This document shows, piece after piece, positions 8,001 to 10,859 of a stretch of DNA of 10,859 bases; position 1 is the stretch's first letter, and the number at the start of each line of letters is the position of its first letter. Source of the DNA: Planctomycetota bacterium (GTDB taxonomy: Bacteria; Planctomycetota; Brocadiia; SM23-32); contig JAGYMJ010000263.1 of assembly GCA_018400625.1 (NCBI GenBank), positions 1 to 10,859 of the forward strand, given 5' to 3'. The notes beneath the pieces were generated by a model that was not told the origin of the DNA, made no database searches, and saw only the letters and a list, made by a program, of their open reading frames with translations. The translations under genes were made by a program, and so were the position numbers.

Positions 8001-10349
8001 TATGTGATCACCGAGGAAGTGGACCATGATCTGATCTACTACGGCGGCACGGCCCAGGGCGCGGTCAATGCCGGCTCTTATTCCCTGAGCATCTACTCCG
8101 CCCAGCAGGGATATAATCTTGTTGATGAGCGCACGGCCGAACTGACGATTGAAAAGCGCGAGTTGACGGTCTCCGTCGCCGAAGCGCAGGACAAAATCTA
8201 CGACGGCAGTGACAGCGCGATTGTCAACTTCGACGGCGTGGAACTGCAAGATGTGGTCGGCAATGATGGCGTGGAACTGGACTCCTCGGGCTGCTCGGCT
8301 ACTTTTGCTCAGGCCGATGTCGGCAACCATGAGGTGACGGTTGCCGACCTGGATTTGAGCGGGGAGGATGCCGGGAATTACAGCCTGACCCAGCCCACGT
8401 TATCGGCGGATATCACGCCCGGAGAACTGACAATCACGGCCGACGATAAATCGAAGATCTACGGCGCCGACGATCCTGAATTCACGGTCATCTATGACGG
8501 GTTCATCGGCGGTGAGGACGAGAGTGACCTGGGAGGCGGGCTTGAATTTGAGCGTGAGGAGGGCGAAGAAACCGGTGAATATGCTATTATCCCTTCCGGA
8601 GCCACCTCCGAAAATTATGATATCAGTTTCCACGAAGGCATTCTGACAATAGTGAGTGCTATTCAGGATGAAATCGATGAGGCCATTGCGGATCCGGATA
8701 TTGAAACACTTGAATTGGAAGCCGGCACCTATTATGGCGACATTGTAATCCCCGAGCATGGCGATGGCCTGACACTGGTCTCTTCGGAATATCGTGAGGC
8801 CATTATACATGCCGAATGCAAGGACGTGGCGATTACTATCCTGGCCGACAACGTTACGGTTGAAGGGTTCAAAATAACAGGGTTCAGGGAGGCCGGCGTC
8901 AGGGTTCGGGGCAGAAATGCCCGGGTGATCGACACCCTGATCGATGGGTATTACTGCGATCCTGCGCAGGAAGCTACGATGTCCGGCATACAGATATTTG
9001 AATCGCGTGCCAGGGTTCAGCATAACGACATAGAAGATGTGGAAATAGGTGTCGGCATAGGCGATGGTGGCGACTTTGCAAGGATCCTTAATAACAGCAT
9101 TACCCGCAATACGGTGGCCGGCATAATGAACATTACGGGCTCTTCGCCGAAGTATGCGCGCGCGCTGCATAACAACATTTTCTATAAGGAAGATGAAGCC
9201 GGTAGTGGCATTATCTGGGATGCCGAAGATAATCCGATCCTGGCCACCAATAACTGGTGGGGTGACGAGAGCGGGCCCTTCCACGAGGAGAAAAACCCCG
9301 ACGGCCAGGGCGACAGCATCAGCGATAACGTGGAAATCGAGGAGTCCTGGATCGGCGAAGAATCCGAAGGAAGCGGCGCCGTGGCCAACGGGGATGAATC
9401 GGAGGCCGATGACCCGGAACAGGGCGTGGGCGTGAAGATCAAAACCACGGGCGGCGGAGAAGTTTCGGTTTCTGCCGTCAAAGACAATCCGACCGGCGTG
9501 CTCTTCGACAGCGACGATGAGAGCACGACTTATACCCAGGTCGATATAAGTGATCGGGAAACCGAGGGTGATAAGGACAATATAAGCGAGGTTGTACTGA
9601 TTTTCCACTACCGCGAGCCGTCCGGTAAGGTGGTTTACTGGCTGGATGATAACAATCGGTGGGTCGCATGTTCGGATCAGGAAGTGTTTAATGAACCCCT
9701 ACCGGATTATGATGATTACGACGGATACGTCAGGATAACCACAAATGAGAAAACCAGTCCGTCGCTGACAAAACATTTCAGCGGCCGCACGTTCGTGATC
9801 GGCACCGCCGAACAAACCCTCGATAGGGTCTCGGGCAGCAGCAGCGACTGCTTTATAGCCACCGTGGCCTTCGGTTCGCCGAACTCCCCCGCGGTGCAGG
9901 TGCTTCGAAGCTTCCGCGACCGCTTCCTGCTGACAAGCCGAGCAGGCACCACAATGGTGGAACTTTATTACGCCTGCAGCCCGCCACTGGCAGCGTTCAT
10001 AGAACATCGTCCGGTGCTGCACACTCTGACCGCCATGGCACTGCTGCCGGTGTGCGGAGCGGCCTACCTTCTGGTGAGTGGATATGCATTGCCTTTTGCC
10101 CTTCTACTCACAACGGTCATCATGTGCATTTTCCTGGCAATTAAATGGAGAGAAAGGCTGATGTCTGCAAAGCTGTTCCTTTTAGCGACGGCACTGGTTT
10201 TGGGCGGTGCATCCGTCTCCCACGGCGCGAACGTCAATTTCTTCGAGATCGCGCCGGGCGAAGAGAAAACGGTTACAACCCCGACGGCATACACCGTTGG
10301 GGAGGGCGCTGTAGCTTTTGATCTGTTTTATTCGGTTCATCAGGATTGA
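1884..10349 (+). CDS. Giant exported multidomain protein: three beta-lactamase-like serine hydrolase domains plus adhesin-type modules and CFI-box C-terminus
   Basis: This is a continuous 2821-residue ORF. Approximate order by residue: signal peptide (1-66), beta-lactamase-like domain 1 (70-420), accessory domain (430-640), beta-sandwich-like linker (645-730), beta-lactamase-like domain 2 (735-1075), putative Ig/He_PIG (1085-1165), beta-lactamase-like domain 3 (1168-1520), second accessory domain (1530-1730), GLUG region (1733-2012), MBG/YDG modules (2013-2257), NosD-like parallel beta-helix (2258-2490), acidic beta-rich region (2491-2645), CFI-box with membrane segments (2656-2756), and a signal-peptide-like tail (2760-2821). 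Each catalytic domain keeps SxxK, so covalent serine hydrolysis is plausible. PF00144 members include DD-peptidases, D-aminopeptidases, esterases and class C beta-lactamases, so the substrate cannot be named. It is predicted to be exported and held at the envelope by its C-terminus. It starts by ATGA overlap with the GNAT gene. The last 62 residues may belong to another gene, so the native end may lie near 10160. Confidence 0.9.
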   Translation: MNPVNNCPHGSRSSRVQYPFSQGFKPGRLFLRNVQPLKVFFGKVSGLGTFLLAVLLCFGGGFSHAEDIGFTNTIAHSRSFITDVMAEHGIPGCSVVLVEGRRVAWAEGFGYANVEEQIPVTTDTVMMIGSVSKFLTAIMAAQLVDEGALDLDAPVTNHIPELTMQPRFEGTPDAWTARNLLNHHSGLPGDAYNGLFGLTEYWPGYATWLLEYLPEDYPLYPPDLMASYCNNGFAIMGEAIARLDGVDYTDAAETRIFAPLGMTHSSFLPDKPTVADHLATGYQGGEPQPTLICNTPASGGALSRPLDMAQVIKMVLADGEVDGEVFLSQERIADIGREADAPVKPGNLFRPGLGLDSVADPVMLYAGDAWMKSGETGTFSSLLLILPECQMGVFVNINITHPAAFLIARTILMAAILERDGLDFPGIAPMPNPAPVTRTVEELQPLEGHYITGGQVIHFSAEVDGTLAMTYDAQRQDEPSEHWHPHENDRFFPLGQTDVQYAFTNMAGRDVVLRYGSDGNMHVEMTYGGYFEGILGERYDPPPVPAAWSNRLDRVWLADNMWHDDWLYKEELQTIELSKGNGILALSGVASAVLEPDSDDIAFVGGMSTRGGGAVRSESHPAGHEVLWYAGYRFRALDDLPVLQDAVSLAGSVGPHDNALFVYEPEIAGKEVVFMLSQDAGNAIIALFNEDLERVQDGQGLVEYAATTDEPVVLSVSSPEPLDFEIKAVDVTKVREAMRRTLLRYPYVPGFGITAQEPGFPSVTLTEGYARVSPPSEGPSLPLQGDEQFHIASISKTYTAAAIFLLQQRGLLDITNSVTNYAPELNIPRAEEITIEMLLQHRSGLPVANDWFNRKLIENPLMEFTVDEIVNVANWHYPNLMFEPGTAWSYTDTGYNILARIIENVSGTSYQDFLENEVLLPLGLTNTFAPPNDQIEVPEPSVSSYMLIRSGFQDRSTWNPSVEFGCGSMIATLEDLTDMTHAFFMTTNLLDEDTHALMMEEVSPGFDVYGRGCNLAEGLGWGHDGTMWGTISTARVDTNNGVRVAAVMNGQYEDERLTASSFAIRSTLGLLKNALGYDAGLFGQQPPMVYPILGPARQGKSFRYQPLSSNFPTDWTVTGMPDGMDFDPSTGEISGTPSEQGTFPLTLTAQNAYGQAEVELDLEVQTGYTNTIAVIREKIQDMMEDEGAVGLSIALVDDQDIVWAEGFGYADREAEIPVTPDTVFRVGSISKAFTAAAALQYAERGLLDIYASFVNYVPEASWRPRYEEARPITSFDLMTHHSGLPGDIIRAGSLTHPAGKGYLETLSDLAQTYPSLEPGTMNNYCNVGFVLLEGVIEAAAAAEGDHRSFAQLANDRLFEPLGMEATSYLFDKPLIINRLATPYVGGQRMPPEFIEALGAGGMYSRPTDLAEFIKAAFASYPRVLRKETLDLAMTDHSTNATFDAFLSQKTGLGWDDVADRRMSYAGPSVSKAGDTMAYAAQLHLLPEKKLGVAISVNSPSSIPTTLDALVLQHALLERDGVHWPTDTITYPTDLAAISQVELEELAGTYAGPADYDLVEAHHGSLTYRRAVSYGAMTLENLRLRENGWFMSDADPSQLIAFANVDGRNIVLHRQNHGTYETHSIFSERFEPTELTDAWSNRLGKTWTACNAPENDYLAVLGVPLELTLEHDHRGVLRVVTGGIPPIRALRPETDELAWIPGMINRNDSAVQIVDINGVEHLLYGGYLYGRFAGGDGSSENPWEVNTPEQLDNLRYYPDNHFKLIGDITFDESDFEEGGDFYNDGKGWAPFGPGYDDQFTGSFDGQNHTITGLYINRPDTSQVGLFGYLGDDGEVRNVGVVDADVSGDGNVGGLVGDNGGTVSNSYATGNVSGDSDVGGLVGRNHDSVITDSFATGNVYGNSRVGGLVGYNNNGAEISHSFAAGAVIGDAGATGGFIGENNDGAVESSFWDTETSGVESAVGAGGSDGVTGTTTVEMKDIDTFTDAGWNIDDAGASGTTWRIYDGYTYPLLRTFLMPATVESVEDDSKIYDGEEYNGGDGYVITEEVDHDLIYYGGTAQGAVNAGSYSLSIYSAQQGYNLVDERTAELTIEKRELTVSVAEAQDKIYDGSDSAIVNFDGVELQDVVGNDGVELDSSGCSATFAQADVGNHEVTVADLDLSGEDAGNYSLTQPTLSADITPGELTITADDKSKIYGADDPEFTVIYDGFIGGEDESDLGGGLEFEREEGEETGEYAIIPSGATSENYDISFHEGILTIVSAIQDEIDEAIADPDIETLELEAGTYYGDIVIPEHGDGLTLVSSEYREAIIHAECKDVAITILADNVTVEGFKITGFREAGVRVRGRNARVIDTLIDGYYCDPAQEATMSGIQIFESRARVQHNDIEDVEIGVGIGDGGDFARILNNSITRNTVAGIMNITGSSPKYARALHNNIFYKEDEAGSGIIWDAEDNPILATNNWWGDESGPFHEEKNPDGQGDSISDNVEIEESWIGEESEGSGAVANGDESEADDPEQGVGVKIKTTGGGEVSVSAVKDNPTGVLFDSDDESTTYTQVDISDRETEGDKDNISEVVLIFHYREPSGKVVYWLDDNNRWVACSDQEVFNEPLPDYDDYDGYVRITTNEKTSPSLTKHFSGRTFVIGTAEQTLDRVSGSSSDCFIATVAFGSPNSPAVQVLRSFRDRFLLTSRAGTTMVELYYACSPPLAAFIEHRPVLHTLTAMALLPVCGAAYLLVSGYALPFALLLTTVIMCIFLAIKWRERLMSAKLFLLATALVLGGASVSHGANVNFFEIAPGEEKTVTTPTAYTVGEGAVAFDLFYSVHQD
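2091..3143 (+). other. Beta-lactamase-like domain 1 (residues 70-420)
   Basis: The class C beta-lactamase/DD-peptidase motifs appear in order. SxxK is Ser130-Val-Ser-Lys133 in MIGSVSKF. HHSGLPGD is at 183-190. YxN is Tyr228-Cys-Asn230. ASGGALSRPLDMA (297-309) is the usual inner-helix signature. Lys372-Ser-Gly374 stands at the third motif (KTG/HxG position). The length, about 350 residues, is normal. All active-site positions appear filled, so it is probably active. Confidence 0.85.
3171..3803 (+). other. Accessory domain 1 following beta-lactamase-like domain 1
   Basis: Residues 430-640 are predicted beta-rich, with no catalytic motif that I recognise. They align by eye with residues 1530-1730 behind domain 3. 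Shared landmarks are LEGHY/LAGTY, the identical AWSNRL (547-552 and 1637-1642), GM..R followed by AV, and YAGY/YGGY near the end. Many S12-type hydrolases carry C-terminal beta-barrel domains that modulate substrate access, and this may be such a unit. Confidence 0.6.
3816..4073 (+). other. Beta-sandwich-like linker (residues 645-730)
   Basis: Alternating hydrophobic strands such as EVVFMLSQ (671-678), NAIIALF (682-688) and PVVLSVSS (711-718) suggest a small beta-sandwich. It resembles the prepeptidase C-terminal type of domain that often joins catalytic units in secreted proteins. The resemblance is structural and by eye, so the family call is weak. Confidence 0.35.
4086..5108 (+). other. 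Beta-lactamase-like domain 2 (residues 735-1075), YTD variant
   Basis: SxxK is Ser793-Ile-Ser-Lys796 (ASISKTYTA). The loop motif is HRSGLP (841-846). The second catalytic motif reads Tyr890-Thr-Asp892 in place of YxN. His1023-Asp-Gly1025 fills the third motif position (HxG type). It is clearly more distant from domains 1 and 3 than they are from each other, and it lacks the accessory domain. YxD variants occur in esterase and peptidase-like members of the family, so different specificity is plausible. Confidence 0.83.
5136..5378 (+). other. Putative Ig domain (He_PIG type)
   Basis: Residues 1085-1165 contain MPDGMDFDPSTGEISGTPSE followed by GTFPLTLTAQNAYG. This is the hallmark of He_PIG/cadherin-like putative Ig domains of bacterial surface proteins. 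It bridges catalytic domains 2 and 3 and is probably a spacer. Confidence 0.8.
5385..6443 (+). other. Beta-lactamase-like domain 3 (residues 1168-1520)
   Basis: SxxK is Ser1228-Ile-Ser-Lys1231 (VGSISKAFTA). HHSGLPGD is at 1280-1287 and YxN is Tyr1324-Cys-Asn1326. GAGGMYSRPTDLA (1398-1410) and Lys1471-Ala-Gly1473 at the third motif follow. It resembles domain 1 along its length: TNTIA at the start, the identical WAEGFGYA (1203-1210 and 105-112), and the unusual Cys in YCN in both. The two are most likely copies of one unit. Confidence 0.85.
6471..7073 (+). other. Accessory domain 2 following beta-lactamase-like domain 3
   Basis: Residues 1530-1730 are the second copy of the accessory domain found at 430-640, as judged from the identical AWSNRL and the order of other shared positions. 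Conservation is moderate, which points to an old duplication rather than a recent one. Confidence 0.6.
7080..7919 (+). other. GLUG-repeat region
   Basis: Residues 1733-2012 begin with a canonical lead-in (NPWEVNTPEQL, HFKLIGDIT, then FTGSFDGQNHTITGL and VGLFGYLG). Repeats with VGGLVG at 1850, 1876 and 1903 and a degenerate TGGFIG at 1932 follow, each with SYATGNV-like segments between. SSFWDTETSG (1946-1955) is the usual cap. GLUG regions occur in bacterial surface proteins and IgA-protease-like adhesins, so binding or stalk functions are likely. Confidence 0.85.
7431..7607 (+). repeat. Three near-identical 18-bp direct repeats at 78-81 bp spacing
   Basis: Copies of GTCGGCGGGCTSGTGGGA lie at 7431-7448, 7509-7526 and 7590-7607. 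The first copy differs by one base (C for G) and the other two are identical. They encode the VGGLVG core of successive GLUG repeats. The near-identity at silent positions could favour recombination and change of repeat number. Confidence 0.85.
7920..8654 (+). other. Three MBG/YDG-type modules
   Basis: Residues 2013-2257 hold three units of about 80 residues. The first opens DDSKIYDG (2024-2031), the second AQDKIYDG (2101-2108), and the third DDKSKIYGADDPEF (2187-2200). Their ends are AELTIEKRELTV, SADITPGELTITAD and GILTIVSA. These linkers match YDG and MBG_2 domains of surface adhesins and are probably stalk or binding modules. Confidence 0.8.
8655..9353 (+). other. NosD-like right-handed parallel beta-helix
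   Basis: Residues 2258-2490 start with an IQDEIDEAI helix followed by LELEAGTYYGDIVIP, the standard lead-in to a pectate-lyase-like beta-helix. Coils such as NVTVEGFKITGF, SGIQIFESRARVQHNDI and ARILNNSITRNTVAGI follow. The region closes with NNWWGDESGP (2456-2465), a strongly recurrent end motif of these proteins. Such folds bind or process carbohydrate. No lyase or hydrolase active site can be assigned. Confidence 0.8.
9354..9818 (+). other. Acidic beta-rich region before the CFI-box
   Basis: Residues 2491-2645 are rich in Asp and Glu at the start, then alternate strands such as VVLIFHYREPSG (2570-2581) and KVVYWLDDNNRWVAC (2582-2596). The layout recalls the choice-of-anchor domains often placed just before a C-terminal sorting signal. 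The assignment is tentative. Confidence 0.4.
9849..10151 (+). other. CFI-box C-terminal sorting-type domain with membrane segments
   Basis: CFIATVAFGSP (2656-2666), LRSFRDRFLL (2674-2683), AGTTMVELYYACSPPLA (2687-2703) and two hydrophobic stretches (about 2714-2732 and 2735-2754) ending KWRERL match the CFI-box C-terminal domain of large surface proteins. The invariant Cys2656 may be the point of processing or modification, but the mechanism is not established. Such domains normally end a protein. Here the frame continues another 65 residues. Confidence 0.8.
10147..10157 (+). promoter_or_regulatory. Ribosome-binding-like GGAGAGAAAGG before internal ATG 10161
   Basis: This purine tract ends 3 bases before ATG 10161, and its GGAG part is 10 bases away. 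The sequence at the start is CTGATG, so a TGA in the next frame (10159-10161) overlaps the ATG. This is the usual layout of a coupled gene pair, and it supports an independent start inside the giant ORF. Confidence 0.5.
10161..10349 (+). pseudogene. Possible separate secreted-protein gene, truncated, fused in frame to the giant ORF
   Basis: From ATG 10161 (residue 2760 of the giant ORF) the product starts MSAK, then a hydrophobic core LFLLATALVLGGASV, then the signal peptidase site SHG|AN. A short mature segment follows (NFFEIAPGEEKTVTT to FYSVHQD) and stops at TGA 10347-10349. This is a complete type I signal peptide placed after a C-terminal membrane anchor, which makes little sense in one protein. 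Only about 40 mature residues are present before an insertion sequence begins, so the gene is probably cut. I do not recognise the family. The alternative is that the whole stretch is a genuine tail of the giant protein. Confidence 0.45.
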
Positions 10350-10373
10350 GCGTACTTACATTTGAAATTTAAT

Positions 10374-10440
10374 GGACATGCGTGTCTCATATATGGGAAT
10401 AAAAGGTTAACTTTAACCCATTGGGAGACAGCACATGTCC
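10374..10440 (+). repeat. Imperfect inverted repeat covering the transposase start
   Basis: Left arm segments GGACATG (10374-10380), TGTCTC (10383-10388) and TGGG (10394-10397) pair in order with CATGTCC (10434-10440), GAGACA (10425-10430) and CCCA (10417-10420). Small internal loops separate them. A nested GGTTAA/TTAACC (10405-10410/10413-10418) forms an alternative inner pairing. The right arm contains the ribosome binding site and ATG of the transposase. Confidence 0.7.
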
Positions 10441-10859
10441 ACAAGTATATTGTATCATGGATTCGGGCTGAAAGGCTACCGACATAAGAAAACAGAAATT
10501 GTTGAAGGAGAAATTCGCTTTCATATCGGTCTTAAATCAAGGCATATAAGGTGTCCGCTATGCAACACACGGCAAGTCATTAAACATTCCGAGAAGCTTC
10601 GCACTTTACGTACGCTTCCGATAGGAAAGAAATTAGTGAAATTGGTGGTGTCAGTTCCCAGAGTCGAATGTCCTTACTGCGAAGTCCGGCGACGAGTAAA
10701 ACTTCCGTCTACTGAAAAACGTTTAAGCTACACCAAACAGTTTGCTCGGTATGTTATCGGTCTTTGCGAGGTAATGACCATTCGGGCCGTAGCACGACAT
10801 TTAGGAGTAAGCTGGGATTTGGTAAAGGATATACACAAAAAATATCTCCAAAAACATTT
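10435..10859 (+). CDS. ISL3-family transposase, N-terminal part (runs off the window)
   Basis: 141 codons are visible and the frame is open at the right edge. The protein has two zinc-binding pairs, CPLC (40-43) and CPYC (79-82). Between them is a basic strand-rich segment (LRTLRTLPIGKKLVKLVV) typical of the zf-ISL3 domain. A helix-turn-helix follows at about 114-138 (TIRAVARHLGVSWDLVKDIH). The DDE catalytic domain would lie beyond the edge. GGGAGA at 10423-10428 lies 6 bases before the ATG. Codon and base use is much more AT-rich than in the preceding genes, as expected for a mobile element. The left terminal inverted repeat cannot be fixed without the right end but should lie between about 10340 and 10374. 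Confidence 0.88.
   Translation, partial: MSTSILYHGFGLKGYRHKKTEIVEGEIRFHIGLKSRHIRCPLCNTRQVIKHSEKLRTLRTLPIGKKLVKLVVSVPRVECPYCEVRRRVKLPSTEKRLSYTKQFARYVIGLCEVMTIRAVARHLGVSWDLVKDIHKKYLQKH
10435..10859 (+). mobile_element. ISL3-family insertion sequence, left part
   Basis: The transposase N-terminus, the change to AT-rich composition after 10350 and the abrupt end of the preceding reading frame together mark a mobile element entering here and continuing past the window. The coordinates given are those of the certain part (the gene). The true left end is probably some 60-95 bases upstream. No target duplication can be seen without the other side. Confidence 0.75.

Noticed and set aside
6783..8330. 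Long open frame on the minus strand (about 515 codons) opposite the giant gene
   Set aside because: It lies opposite recognisable GLUG and MBG domains of the + strand and its product has no recognisable motif. It follows from the codon bias of the + strand gene in GC-rich DNA.
8400..9608. Second long minus-strand open frame (about 402 codons)
   Set aside because: It overlaps the MBG and beta-helix coding sequence, which has clear family motifs. No ribosome binding site or domain supports the antisense reading.
1884..10349. Type V autotransporter or LPXTG-anchored protein
   Set aside because: There is no C-terminal beta-barrel pattern and no LPXTG motif. The C-terminus instead matches the CFI-box type followed by hydrophobic helices.
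10374..10440. Inverted repeat as an intrinsic terminator of the giant gene
   Set aside because: The stem is broken by internal loops and is not followed by a T run. It overlaps the transposase start, so a translational role fits better.

Overview
The window reads as accessory DNA from a moderately GC-rich Gram-negative-type bacterium. It ends in a visibly more AT-rich insertion sequence. All convincing genes are on the + strand. The mix of domains in the large protein (GLUG repeats, MBG/YDG repeats, a NosD-like beta-helix and a C-terminal CFI-box) is typical, from memory, of very large surface proteins of the Lentisphaerota/Kiritimatiellota/Verrucomicrobiota and of former deltaproteobacteria. 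No ribosomal or tRNA gene is present, so the taxon is an inference only.

Layout. Bases 1-29 may hold the last codons of an upstream gene. Bases 30-196 are an AT-rich leader with a weak sigma70-like promoter candidate and an A7/T7 palindrome. Bases 197-1105 encode a proline-iminopeptidase-type alpha/beta hydrolase with an intact catalytic triad. A 21-codon ORF (1102-1167) overlaps its stop by ATGA. After an AT-rich gap, 1240-1887 encodes a GNAT acetyltransferase. Its stop overlaps by ATGA the start of a 2821-codon ORF (1884-10349) that fills most of the window.

The giant protein is predicted to be exported. In order it carries a long-n-region signal peptide, a serine beta-lactamase-like (PF00144/S12-type) domain with its own accessory domain, a beta-sandwich-like linker, a second beta-lactamase-like domain, a putative Ig (He_PIG) domain, and a third beta-lactamase-like domain with a second copy of the accessory domain. 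GLUG repeats, three MBG/YDG modules, a parallel beta-helix, an acidic beta-rich region and a CFI-box with membrane segments follow. All three catalytic domains keep the SxxK motif. Domains 1 and 3 with their accessory domains look like an internal duplication, and domain 2 is a diverged insert between them (A-B-A'). The substrate cannot be told from sequence.

The last 62 residues of the giant ORF look like a separate secreted protein: an in-frame ATG at 10161 with its own ribosome binding site and a clear signal peptide. This part ends abruptly at 10349, next to the 5' end of an ISL3-family transposase gene (10435 to the window edge). I infer that a downstream gene was fused to the giant ORF and/or cut by the insertion sequence. 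The transposase ribosome binding site and start codon lie in the right arm of an imperfect inverted repeat (10374-10440). That arrangement could block translation from read-through transcripts.

The tight GNAT-giant coupling suggests that those two genes are co-expressed. A shared role for the cytoplasmic hydrolase, the acetyltransferase and the surface hydrolase, for example in peptide or cell-wall-derived substrate handling, is speculation.
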